From: Atherinomorus stipes
Lineage: Eukaryota > Chordata > Actinopteri > Atheriniformes > Atherinidae
Assembly: GCA_023101725.1 (NCBI GenBank)
Contig: JALJCO010007871.1
Location: forward strand, 496,001-560,000
Direction: 5' to 3'
DNA length: 64,000 bases
Both the position numbers and the translations under genes were made by a program. Below are positions 48,042-58,869 of this stretch, in pieces. A model generated the notes under the pieces. It saw only the letters and a list, made by a program, of their open reading frames with translations. It made no database searches and had not been told where the DNA came from. Each line of letters opens with the position of its first letter. The first letter of the stretch is position 1.

Positions 48042-48224
48042 TAGAAAAGCACTCGGAGAGCGCAGACCTCCGCAAAACAGCTTGACTCTCTTGTGGTTGT
48101 GTGTTCTGGATCATTTTATCCTGAATTTTCTCTGGATCCGGATCAACTTTCAAAACAAAATAGACCTCATTGAGATCCTTTCTTGTTATTTTTGACCAAA
48201 CACTTGGGATTTAAGCCCCGGAGG

Positions 48225-48305
48225 GGGATAGGGGGGGGGGGGGGGGGGGGGGGGGAGGGGGGGGGGGGGGGAAGGGGGGGGGGGGGGCCCCCCCCCCCCC
48301 CCCCA
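48225..48305. repeat. G/C homopolymer patch, probable consensus damage
   Basis: Runs of up to about 20 G separated by single A, then about 17 C. The homologous segment in copy 1 (about 43855-43890) is normal-complexity AT-rich sequence. Confidence 0.75.
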
Positions 48306-48734
48306 CCGGCCATTTATATGGAGTTATATGGAAAAATTCTTAAAATTTGGTCTATTTGGGTGATGTTCATGTAAGACTGTTGAGGCGTTGATAAGGAGGT
48401 TTGATGTTCACCATGGAGTGTCAGTCAGAACACACAGGACTCACTTGTACAATTAACTGTCTTTACTGGTCACTCTTAATCACAACAGTAATGCAACAAA
48501 CAACAGGCTTACAGGTGAGGAATTCCAGGGCTAGTTAAGGTGAATGCCTGGATGTAAGTGAGTGTGGTCTATAAACACAGAAATACAAAACCATGAGGAA
48601 CATTCGTTCGGCAAATCAACACATTCAAGGTGTTAATTATTACTAATAAATCCCTTACAGTTAGGAATAAACATGCATATGTGTTCAAGGCTAACAGTTA
48701 CAGTAATTAGTGTGTAGCAGGTCAGCTAGCTTAA

Positions 48735-49717
48735 AGACACACAAGGAACTTTTAGAAATTTTCTCAGTGACACGCCCCCTAAAATAAAATCCATCTTTTT
48801 CTTACCTGTACTATAAGATCACTCCAGCCAATAAAAAAAAATCTTATCTTTACTCTTTTTCTTTCCCTTCCTCTTTTTCTTTTCCTCTCTTCCTCCGGGG
48901 GATTTTTTTTTCGTTTCTTTACGGATTAAAAAAAGAGAATTTAAAAAACCAAGAGGTTGAAACTTGGTTAAATTCGGGTGGTAAAAGAGAGAGGGGGGGG
49001 TGGAAAAATAGGGGCAGCAACGACATGGGTGGGGTCGGAAGGGAATCTTACATAGGGCTGTTTTGAGGGGGGGGGAGCTTTGGGAAATAACAGAAAAAAA
49101 ATGGAATAAAAAAAGATGGGGTAAAAAAAAAGGAGAAAAAAACAAAAATAAATAGGTAAAAAAGGTTGGTATTAAAAGGAAATTTTATAAAATTTTCTTT
49201 GTTTTAATTAAAAAAAAAGAATAAATGTTTAAAAAAGTTTTTTAATAAACAATAAAAAACACCAACAAAAAAATAAATAATCTCTAAAATTCTAAATTTG
49301 CCGTTTTATATTCATATACACATCAAGGGGGGGGGTGGGGGGGGTTGAATGGGTATCAAGTTTTTGTTGGGGGAAGAGAGAAAAAAAGAAAAAAAGAAAA
49401 TCACAGGGAAAACGGGGATTTTAATCAATTGAAGAAAAACCTCTAAAAAAGACAGGGGGAGGGGGGGAATAGGTCACTAGGAGTTGGGTGAGGGGGGGGA
49501 AAAAGGGGAAGGAAAAAAAAAAAAAAATAATAAAAAAAAGGAAAAAAGAAAGGAGGAAAAAAAGGGGAAAGGAAAAAGAAACAAACGAAAAAAAAAAAAA
49601 AAAAGGAAGAAAGACAACAAAAAAAGAAAAAAGTCACCAAAAAAAGGGGGGGGAAATAATCACCAGAGGGTGACGTGCGGGTGAAAAATAAAACAGAAGA
49701 GACGAGGGGCGGGCCCC
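48735..49717. mobile_element. TTAA-flanked DNA element, degraded copy
   Basis: TTAA at 48731-48734 and 49718-49721 flanks it. It starts AGACACACAAGGAACTTTT and then TTTTCTCAGTGACACGCCCC, homologous to the cleaner element at 61570. Copy 1 of the host repeat has the empty site (GCTAGCTTATAAAAAGG). The interior alternates between recognisable homology and A, G or T runs, so its sequence cannot be trusted. Confidence 0.65.
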
Positions 49718-50213
49718 TTAATAGCATAAAAAGACAGATGGTGAATGGAGGAACACTTCTGAATAAGTAAATCAGCTAAATAACATGAAAGGCTAAATAA
49801 ACATCCGGAACAGGCAGAAATACAACCAGTTATTTACAGTTCTTCACAGAACTCAGTTCACCATATTCAACTGGCTAGAAGTCTGTCCAACAGTCTTCTC
49901 TCCTCGCGCTCACTGCTGCTCATAAGTTTCATTTCTGCATCCTGACATCATGTGCAGCTGCACACTGCTGCCACAAGGGGGCACTCACACCTCATCAACA
50001 GCCTTTCCATCATGGCCGATCTCACAATGATAAAGAATCCTTCAAAACAGTCCTGGATCCAGAAGGTGATCCAGATCACCACCAAAATTTAATGGGTTTG
50101 TCCTTGGGCTGAGGCACATGGCTGTTGAAAATTTCAGGTCAATCCATCCAGTACTTTTTTCATAAAGTTGCTGACAGACAGACGGACGGACAAACCAATG
50201 CTACCGAAAATAT

Positions 50214-50486
50214 TACCTCCTTGGCGGAAGTAATAACAGATTACTGTCACAGGGTGAAATAACAAGTGCTGCCAGAAACTGGATTTCTGCCCACTAGCTT
50301 GTTTTTTGCATGGTTTTTGTGGTTTCATGCGTGTTTTTAATTTAAGCCAAGATCAACTTATCTGCAATCTGATTGCACAGAAGTGGGATATGTCATGGTT
50401 TAAGTTACCATGAAGATTTTTTCTGTGGAGCTAGCCTGATAGTGTGCCTTGAGAGAGTCAGAGTAATAGGTGAATCCAATCAGCAC
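50214..50486. other. unannotated spacer
   Basis: Nothing recognised between repeat copy 2 and the next MITE. Confidence 0.5.
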
Positions 50487-50491
50487 AATTT

Positions 50492-50868
50492 AAAGGGACT
50501 AGAGGCAAGATTAAGAAATGGGATTTTCGAGTGCTGCGACTGGCGCTGCGGGTAACTGCAGCCACCAGCCAAGCTGGCAAGGGAGTGTGCACAAACTGAA
50601 GTTAAGAATTCACCAGGACGTCTCCTTCCTGCATCAAAACTGTCGGGTCCTGCATATGCAGCGTCAATTGACATCACATCCGCAGGACAGCGCGGGAACT
50701 TCAGCCACCGAATCGCAGCGCATTTTGCAGCACACAGCCTGTTCAAGGCAACAGAGAGATACATGGGTGGGCTCATTCTTTTTGGTTTTTAACACTTCAT
50801 CACCCATTAGCATTAAAAAACTGGACATGCATGTTTATTCTTTCACAATTCCTGCCTCTAGTTCCTTT
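50492..50868. mobile_element. MITE with AAAGGGACTAGAGGCA termini
   Basis: The ends AAAGGGACTAGAGGCAAGATT and TTCCTGCCTCTAGTTCCTTT are inverted. AATTT occurs directly on both sides (50487-50491, 50869-50873). The right half (50687-50868) is repeated at 63545-63726 with few changes. There is no coding function: the 140-codon frame that crosses it also runs out of it. Confidence 0.75.
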
Positions 50869-50873
50869 AATTT

Positions 50874-53800
50874 GTTTTGCAAATTAGACTCACCTAGTCC
50901 AGTTGCAGAACAAATACATGGCATGGAGATGACTTGTTGACTCCAGACTCCTGTGTATGTGAACTACAATGCCAAGTGCTAACAGCAGCTCATAACAGTA
51001 GCCTTAGCAAACATATTGTTTTGCTAGACTTTTATCTTGTTTTCCAACCAGTGAACTGGAACACAGTTAAGTTGGGTGTGACATCATCCCCAGTTCTGAC
51101 TTCCCAGTTCCGAGGTGAATGGAATGCACCAATAACCACCAAAGGCCCAGACAGTGCCACTTTAGCTTCAAAGTTCAGATAGCAGCTACTTCATAGTAGC
51201 TGAAGATACTTAGATACTTTACTAGATACAAAAGATACTTTACCACATAAGTTAGTTAGCTTCTGATGAACCAAGGAGCAATCATATTATAGTTATGTGT
51301 CATCTTTGTCTTCAAACTACAACAGGCACAAGTAGCCTAGTTTATGTACTACTAGCTTTAAGTTACTTGTACCTGCAATGTGACTAGACTTGTTCCCTAT
51401 TATGAAATTACACAACTTTACATTGTGTTCCACAACATGAAAACTAGAGAATTTGTAGCTAACTCCATTCTTGCCTTGGAGCTGATCTCCTCTCAGAAAA
51501 TGGCAGTCCCCCGCTAACAACTTCAGCAAATTCAAATAGTGGCCCCTTCCTCAGGGCAAAGTCAGAACAGAGTAAATGAAACAAGATTGTTGTTTGATGT
51601 ACAGCTGCACATGTGAAGTTTAGTTGGAAATATTTGAATGTTTTCTCAAAAGAAAATCATGTGGAATTCTTTTGTGATTTAAACAAAGTATGCTGACTTA
51701 AAAAGTAGATATATCTTAGATACAAACTTGTGTTTTATCGTTAATGTTGTTACCTTTACATCTTACGAGAACTATGTTTTCTTCCATCACTATCTCATAC
51801 AAAGTGTTTCTCTAAAGTTCAGCTGTTGCCCCAGAGGTTTGAATCTGTCGCAGAGAGGAGAAAGAGATAGAAAAATGATTCACACCATGCAGTTATGTTG
51901 GCTTTTGGCAGACCAAGGTAGTGTGTTAAAAATGCTAAATAAAAGAATAATTCTGCTGCAGATGATGGTAGCAGCAGTATAGTGGGAGGCTTGTTTTTGT
52001 TTTTTCATTGTATGCATTAATTGCCTTTTCCTTTCAAATCTGTTAAAGCAGGGCAATCTGTGATGTAACAATGGCTGTTAGGAAAGTCTGAATTTATACA
52101 TCATGGCTTCTGCTTTAATAAAATGATGACAGAAAGAGCATCAAGGGGGAAACCATTTCTTTTTTAGTCAAAGAAAAAAGTGGTTTTACTACAGAGAAGG
52201 CACAGAATTTAAAGAGAGCGGGAAAAACATGTAAAAATATTTCCATTCTTCTCTCCATGGTGATGTAGGATCACAGATAAAATACAAACAAGCCTCTCGA
52301 ACAGAAAATTTCCAAAGACTCATTTCATTAATATTTTACATAATGGACCAGAAATTCATCACAATAACTGAAGGTACCAGAGTCCATCAACAGCTTATCT
52401 GTCTGAAGACTGAAGCCACATAGCTTCACCCCCTCACCCACCCCCTTCGTTTTCTCCCCCTCTTCCTCCCCCATCTAACGGCCACACACAAGGCCATCCA
52501 TTCAAAGGCCCTCCTCATGCAGCCACAGCAGTCCCCTGAGGTGCCTCTGTACACACCACGCCGCCCGGGATTGAAGTGCGAGATTGAAGAAGCCAGTGAG
52601 GCTCACTGCATCTTCCTCACTGATGGAGGGGCGCTACAAGGCTTCCTTTGACACTCGCTCCCTGCGTTGCTTGGAGATTGTAGAGGAAAGCTTGTTTGAA
52701 AAATTATGGTGGATGGAATTTTTTTGTTCTGTAACTCTTCTGCTTATCACAGAAAAAATACTAAAAACACTGCTATTTTTTTTGTTACATAATGTGGTTG
52801 AAACTTTGTTAAAGAAAAGACAGGCTTTCTTTTTGACAATATGTTGCAGAGAGATATGGAATGTCCTTGACTTCTTAAACATTATTCCATGGTCATGGCG
52901 GCACAAAACATCAAAGAGACTACAAAAGTGATGTGCAACACAAATACAAGATTTAAAACCAAGAGTCTGCCTCTGTTTCTCAATGGAACTGATGTCCAGT
53001 CGCCAAGTTTGCACTTTATAATGTATAGCTATATTTTCCTCAGAGCAGAAACATCTTTGTGCTGCTAATAAGACTCAGAATTTGTGGGATGGCAAATGTT
53101 TTATGGTTCTTTCCCTGGCGGGATACACATGAAAATATCAGTCATAGCTATATTAGTAATTCTAAACCTAATTCGGCAGCTTATAAAGTTGAGAAGAAAA
53201 ATGAAATACAAAAAAATGACAAGAAAATGAAATACCAGGTCAAACAAGGCTCAGATTCATGTATGTTATTGTACAGTCCATTGAGCATATAAATGTCCTT
53301 CTAGTATCTCTGGTAAACTGTATTTGTGGATCTCTTTCATGTGAATTTAGGCACATTTTTAAAAGAAAACATGAAATTGCATGAGATTGTTGCAATTTTA
53401 CTTTTTAAAAGATCTTTTGTGTGAAACTAATGTTTTGTATTGCAGCCAATCATTTGGTAGCCACACCAGTTCCAATGTGAAAATGTGTAGAAGTCCTTTG
53501 GTGTACTTTGGCTAGAAAAAAAAAAGCTTTTTTTTTTTTCTGCCAATCTGGTTAGGTTAAGCTAGTATTTTTTGCTTTGGAGAGGCATCTCAATTAAAAC
53601 TTAATAAATTGCATCCACTTTCTTCTTTCCTACCGTAACAGCAGTTATTACTTTAGCACACGTTTGTTGAATGACTAAAGGTATGGATTTTTAAAGGAGC
53701 CAGATAATTTTGGTACTTAAGGTACATAATCGCCATAACTGTGGAGTTTAATATGGTTTTCTACATTGAAGAAATGCCTTAAATTACTACCTTCTAGTTC

Positions 53801-54900
53801 TAGTTTTTGAGTATAGGACATATTAGCTTTCAATGGACCCATAATAGTGTTTAGTGAGAATGTTAGATTGAAAGTGTGTTGCACTGTCAACATAAAGCCT
53901 TAACATTTTTTTCCCCATTAATGGCAACCTGATATCAGCCTGGTATGTTGTATCATTATTACACAGTTATGAATCCTTTGTTTACCCAATCCAGACTAGG
54001 GGTTAATATCAGCAGGGACTTTGGTAATCAGTATCAGTTGAAACTGAAGTGTTTTGATCCCAACAAAGCGCTAAGTTAAACAATAACTTAATTAACCAAT
54101 CATAAAATACAACTTGAGCATAAACTCTTTAATGTTGATTAATTTTTTTAAAAACAATATGCTCCAAAAACAATGTATTAAATCTAAAGACACAATGGTT
54201 CTCCAAAGTGACTTACACATTGTAGTTCCAGCAAAGTGAAGGATCTCAGCAGTACCACTATGGGTAATCAACATTTTATATGCATGTTTTGAAGCAATTT
54301 CTCAAGTTAGACACAGTGATGTTATCCTTCTGTTTCTCTGCTGTGGCTGTCACATAATCTAATCCTCTGGCTGTCTAACTTTTAGAACGTCTTGTCTTTA
54401 AAATGCTTCTGCTGATAAGATGATGAGAGGACTGTAATGGAAAAAGGTGGACGGAATGATCCATCTGCAGCCGGTGACAGCCTTTTTTTGTGGTTGTGGT
54501 ACTTTTGTGAATGTTGCAAGAATTACTATGACTTCTTTAATTGGCTTGCCATCATCCATTCAGATTTGGAGCAACTGGAGCCTGAGCGCTTAGGAGATAT
54601 GAACTCCAACATTCCAGGTAGCTTTGACTCTGCTGTCCACCAGGGCATGGTTTCTTTTTGGTTTAGGTTGGTTTTGTTTTGGTTTGACTAATAACACTTG
54701 CACTTACCCTGCTCATCCCCCCCATCTTCACATTACTGAGTTTACTGTCGATCCACACCCTGCAATATATGTTTAGTTTTATATCATTTTTTTGTTTTGG
54801 TAAATTACTTTAATTGGCTTTTGGCATCCATTTGTGTTTTTGTCAGAATCCACGAGCCAGGTTACGACAAGCTTGACAGATTTAAAGTTACATGTTCTCT
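50874..54900. other. intergenic, no confirmed gene
   Basis: Mostly AT-rich. Two short pieces look exon-like but match no family I recognise: 52490-52651 (reading PQQSPEVPLYTPRRPGLKC) and 54553-54606. Both are listed as findings. No transposon termini are seen. Confidence 0.45.
54553..54606 (+). other. exon-like segment, unrecognised
   Basis: An open stretch reading DLEQLEPERLGDMNSNIP is bounded by a good acceptor-like catccattcag and a GTAGCT donor-like sequence. It is 54 bases long, a multiple of three, and acidic. No gene family is identified, and a chance match to splice signals is quite possible. Confidence 0.25.
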
Positions 54901-54904
54901 TACT

Positions 54905-55482
54905 GTAAGCCATGTCTACACTAAGGGGTTAATGTTAGACGGGGACATTTAACCCTGTCTTATCTGCATCCACACAGTCATTTAAGGCTCGACGCAAACA
55001 AAATAATGACCGCCCATTTGCACTTACTGAGCATGCGCCACATCATGGGCAGGCGCATGTGTCTGGCATCAGCATGTAAACAGGAAGTCCATTTCACTAT
55101 CTTCTCAGACTAGTAAAGAAATGGCTGCGCAGAGAAAAAGGGATATTTTTGTTTGGTCTGACGATGAAGAAGCATTGTTGCTAAGCGTAACAAATGACTA
55201 TAAAACTGCAATGGCTGGGCAAAATGTTGACTGGGAGTCATTGCAAACAAAGAATGGGGACATTCTGGCGTGTTTTGTCAGTTATTATTGTCACTTCCTT
55301 TCATTGAACAGCGAAGTTAACCATACTAGACTGATTATCCATCAGCTTGCTATTTACACGACTCCCCTACCCGGCTAAAAAAATAGCCAAATGAGGCACT
55401 CTTTAATGCGGGGTAAATGTGGACAAAAGGGCATATCATACACGTTTAAGCACTTACACGGCCTAGTGTAGATGTAGCCTTA
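54905..55482. mobile_element. DNA element carrying a Myb/SANT-like ORF
   Basis: The ends TAAGCCATGTCTACACTA and TAGTGTAGATGTAGCCTTA are inverted. Inside is an ORF at 55121-55378 whose start reads like the Myb/SANT-like proteins of PIF/Harbinger-type elements. Length 578 bp, no transposase. ACTG occurs just outside the left end and one base outside the right end, so the target duplication is ambiguous. Confidence 0.7.
55121..55378 (+). CDS. Myb/SANT-like DNA-binding fragment in a transposable element
   Basis: 85 residues starting MAAQRKRDIFVWSDDEEALL, followed by NVDWESLQTKNGDIL. The W-S-D-D-E-x-x-x-L-L start and the VDWES block resemble the trihelix/Myb-SANT-like proteins encoded beside DDE transposases in Harbinger-type elements and in many fish uncharacterised genes. 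After about residue 50 the similarity ends and the frame runs to the element's right end, so it is a truncated N-terminal domain, probably without present function. Codon start and Kozak context are acceptable (GAAATGG). Confidence 0.5.
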   Translation: MAAQRKRDIFVWSDDEEALLLSVTNDYKTAMAGQNVDWESLQTKNGDILACFVSYYCHFLSLNSEVNHTRLIIHQLAIYTTPLPG

Positions 55483-55489
55483 GACTGTT

Positions 55490-56440
55490 TGTGAATGGGT
55501 TCAGCCAAGTCAAACAAACTTCTGCTTAACTTGAGTGAGCCCATAGCCTCTATGGTGTGTTGGTCAGTCGCAGGAGCTCATTCAACAGCAGGCTCAATCC
55601 ACCATCATACACTACTGAACACAGCAGGAAATCAATCTTGGTCATGAATTTGAATTTGAATAACAATCAACAAGTCACATTTGACAGAACCTGTTGCCGT
55701 TGACTAATATGGAAGTCTTTTCTGTTCTTCCTACAAGGCTTATTCCCACATCCGACTTGTTCTGGCTCGTTAATGCAAGAGAGCCTCATAATTCTTCGTT
55801 TTTAAGCTTTACTTTTTGGTAAGGGTAGTGAGTAAAGCATGAGAACTGCTTGTCTCACATGGTATCCATGTTTATCTTTAGCCAGAGTCAGCTGACTGCA
55901 AAGGCAGACAGGTTCTTTAGTTAATAAGAGCTTCTTCAAAGGAGTGATAACATAGCAGTATAAACTGTAGTTGATATTGCTGCATACTGTAAGTCAATTC
56001 TCTAAAGAAAAGCGGAGTGGAGGGGGAAGGAGAGCTGAGGGTGAGGCTGCTAGCTTGATAGTGTGCTTTAATTGGAGAATATGAATTACGTAGAATGATA
56101 ATATACGTAGAATGAAACACTGCTGTCTGGTTCGACCATTTTTGAACAGATACAAAGCTGACCACCCATGAAAATGGACTTTGATACTCATTCTTGACAT
56201 TCACATGGCCTCATCAGTGCACAGCAGATCATATTATATACCCCCGACCCCCAGAAAATTTAAATTTGCTGCCATGGCACATTAAAAATTAAAGCAGTCT
56301 ACTACAGGCCATTCTCTGCTTAACTGTCACCCATGACAGTCTGCTATGCATCACTGCTGTGCAAAACCATGCATTGCATCAGATAGCAGTTCTAAGCTTT
56401 TGCAGCTGTATTTTGTGTAAGCTGAATTTTGTTACCCCCT
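55490..56440. other. intergenic, nothing recognised
   Basis: No gene or repeat boundary identified. Confidence 0.5.
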
Positions 56441-56446
56441 CTGTCC

Positions 56447-57000
56447 ATTGCCTCTGCTCTGCACGACGCAGCAAATCCGTTGCTATTTTAGTCAATGAGA
56501 AGCAGTCCACTACTCCGCCAGCGCTCCGCTCCGCTCAGGTCCGTAGGCCTCCGTCAAAAATACGTATCACCTCTATTTTCTGGTCCGCTCTGGTCCACCC
56601 AACTCTGTAAGTTGCAAAGCTCAATGAGTGCAAACATCAGGACATTAAAGTTTTTTTCTTTACATCTACTACTTGATCTACTACAGAAATACTATATTGA
56701 TATGTATATGTGTGCTCACCCATTATTGACAACAAACATATCAAAATCTGGCTTGAACGATGTGATGTTTCCTTTAAAGTTGCAAAGAATGAAAAGTTTG
56801 TTGTCACCACTGTTTATCCACACTATTTATCTATTTATCCACTTGAAGTTGGACATTTCGTGGCCTGCTTTGTGGCTGAATGGAGAGGGGGCTGGCGGAC
56901 TCATGCGAAGTCAGTGTGCAGGGATTTTTGCAGCCTGACAGAAAGACGGACTGGAGCGCAGCAGAGTGGATCGGAGCGCGGCAGAGCGGAGGCAGTGTAC
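56447..57000. mobile_element. MITE-like element with GCCTCTGCTCTGC termini
   Basis: ATTGCCTCTGCTCTGC at the left is matched by GCAGAGCGGAGGCAGTGT at the right. Both subterminal regions are rich in CGCTCCGCTC / GGAGCGCGG words. The interior is AT-rich and non-coding. The target duplication is not clear. Confidence 0.6.
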
Positions 57001-57477
57001 AGGAGGTGTTAAGATCTCTTTTAGAGGCAGATGACCAGACCAATGGACAATAGTCTAAATGAGCTCAAGCTAATTTCTTTGCTCATTGCTACAAGCCTGT
57101 TGAAAAGTCTTTGAAAGAGTGTCACCTAACCACCGGCTTGTTTTACCTGCTCACTATTTACTCCATGCAGAGAAACTGGTGGTTTTGGATTTGTTCTTGA
57201 AACATGGCTGAATGCAAAAACTATGACTTTAGTATTAAACGTATTAATATATTTTTACCAACTCATTTTCACACCACCATCAGCTCTTCTTAAAGCACCA
57301 TGTTTAACTCTGTTAAGTTGCCACAGAATAAAATGGTTGTCATCATCAGCATACATTGCCACAGATGCTTTTTCCAATGCTTTTAGCAAATCATATGTGA
57401 ATATAGCGCCTACAAGAGGCCCGAGACAGCTGTCTTGGGAAAAACTGTAATTTGAGGTTTTAGCCTTTGGGCCGCAA

Positions 57478-57880
57478 GGTGGTGTGGTGTTTATAACCAC
57501 GGCCTCACAGCAAGAAGGTTGCAAGTTTGAACCTTGGCTGGGAAGAGGTTTGAATTGTGGCCGGTCTGTGTAGAGCAGGGTTACTCAATTCAGTCTTATG
57601 AGGGCCGCAATCCAGCAGGTTTTCCATCTCTCCCTGCTCTAACACACCTGACTCAAATTAAATAGATCCAATAGCCAATCAAGCTCTGCACAATGAGTCA
57701 TTAACTTGTGTTGGAGCACGGAGGGATGGAAAACTTACTAGATTTCAGCCCCCGTAGGACCGAATTTGAGTAACCCAGGTGTAGAGTTTGTATGTTCTCT
57801 CTGTCTATCTGTGGGGTCTCTGGGCTACTCTGGGTTCCCACCATCTAAGGACATATGTTAGGTTTTCCTTGCAAAAGAAA
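57478..57880 (+). mobile_element. second SINE copy, diverged and interrupted
   Basis: The head GGCCTCACAGCAAGAAGGTTGC, with AAGTTTGAACCTTGGCTGGG in place of the B box, and the body GAGTTTGTATGTTCTCTCTG match the SINE at 43009. It is interrupted at 57576-57778 by a hAT MITE and truncated on the right after ATATGTTAGGTTTT. Confidence 0.7.
57576..57778. mobile_element. 203-bp hAT MITE inserted in the SINE
   Basis: The ends CAGGGTTACTCAATTC and GAATTTGAGTAACCCAG are inverted. It has perfect 8-bp target duplications GTGTAGAG at 57568-57575 and 57779-57786. Nearly the entire element is palindromic (GGATTGCGGCCCTC-type arms). It is related to the copies at 11907 and 44425. Confidence 0.9.
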
Positions 57881-57886
57881 CTGCAT

Positions 57887-58680
57887 GTCTTGGTGGGACT
57901 CTTAATTAAGAGTTTATGATCAATAAGATCAAAGTCAGCAGTGAAGTCTAATAGTACAGTGCCATTTAAATGTTTGTTCATATGTGTGTATCTGTGCCAT
58001 CAAACATCAGAAAAACAGAGTTTTTAGGTCAGAAAGTTACACAGAGCTTCTGTAAATGTCCTACAGTCTTCAGACAAAGCCAAGTAAACAGGTGATTAAA
58101 GATGGGAGGAGGCGGGCTGCTGTATGGGAAGACATAACGCAGTGTGTTTGCAATTCAACCTTGGTCTCAGTTTCAGAACCCTAGAGATGTACGGTATACA
58201 GTATTATGACACCGTGAATGGTAATGACAGCTATTATGAGCTACTATAGTGGCCTTTCCTGATAGAATTGACCATTGTGAATGTTGTGAAGAAACTATTT
58301 TTCCATGGTGATGACATGAAGTAAAACCCATTCACCTTGAATTTTATACTAACATATCAATGTACCATACCAGCCCAGCATCTTACAGGGTACAGAGTAC
58401 AGGGTAAGGATTGCCTTTACATCCAGAATCGGGTGGGGGCGTTTTTGTTTGGCGATACAAAAAACCTGTTGATTTTATGCAAACCCAGACAGTCATTACC
58501 TTTACCAAAGTTATAGTCATTGAACACTCCATCACCACTAGAAATAGCATGTTTTTTTTAACTAGTATTGGTACATATAGATTAAGGATGCCCACGCTTT
58601 TTCAGCTTGCAAGCTGCTTGTAAGATGACCAAGTTTAAATAATCTTCCCACAGAAATGTAAAACATAAATTTATCTATTT
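57887..58680. other. intergenic, nothing recognised
   Basis: No gene or repeat boundary identified; short ORFs only. Confidence 0.5.
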
Positions 58681-58682
58681 TA

Positions 58683-58683
<1 letters not shown>

Positions 58684-58731
<48 letters not shown>

Positions 58732-58732
58732 T
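58684..58732. repeat. (ATT)n microsatellite
   Basis: About 16 ATT units. Confidence 0.97.
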
Positions 58733-58869
58733 TCCCTTTTTAAATAAAGTATCTTTTAATAGAAATTAGTCAGAAATACATATCGGGGTATCTTGCATAA
58801 CGGCAAGAACCCACATTGCACAATACAACTGTAGATTTTTTTGTCCTTACCTTACTCTGATGACTTGCA

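Larger units (their letters stand above)
48042..50213 (-). mobile_element. unclassified dispersed repeat, copy 2 (inverted; carries a TTAA element)
   Basis: It starts (plus strand) TAGAAAAGCACTCGGAGAGC, then GCAGACCTCCGC, and ends GGACAAACCAATGCTACCG, the reverse complement of copy 1. It lacks the SINE found in copy 1. It holds a TTAA-flanked insertion at 48735-49717 that copy 1 lacks, and a G/C homopolymer patch at 48225-48305 where copy 1 has ordinary sequence (CCGAGTGTTTGGTC region). Confidence 0.7.

Noticed and set aside
49443..49727. Opposed Phe-rich and Lys-rich ORFs
   Set aside because: Both come from homopolymer runs inside the damaged TTAA element copy.
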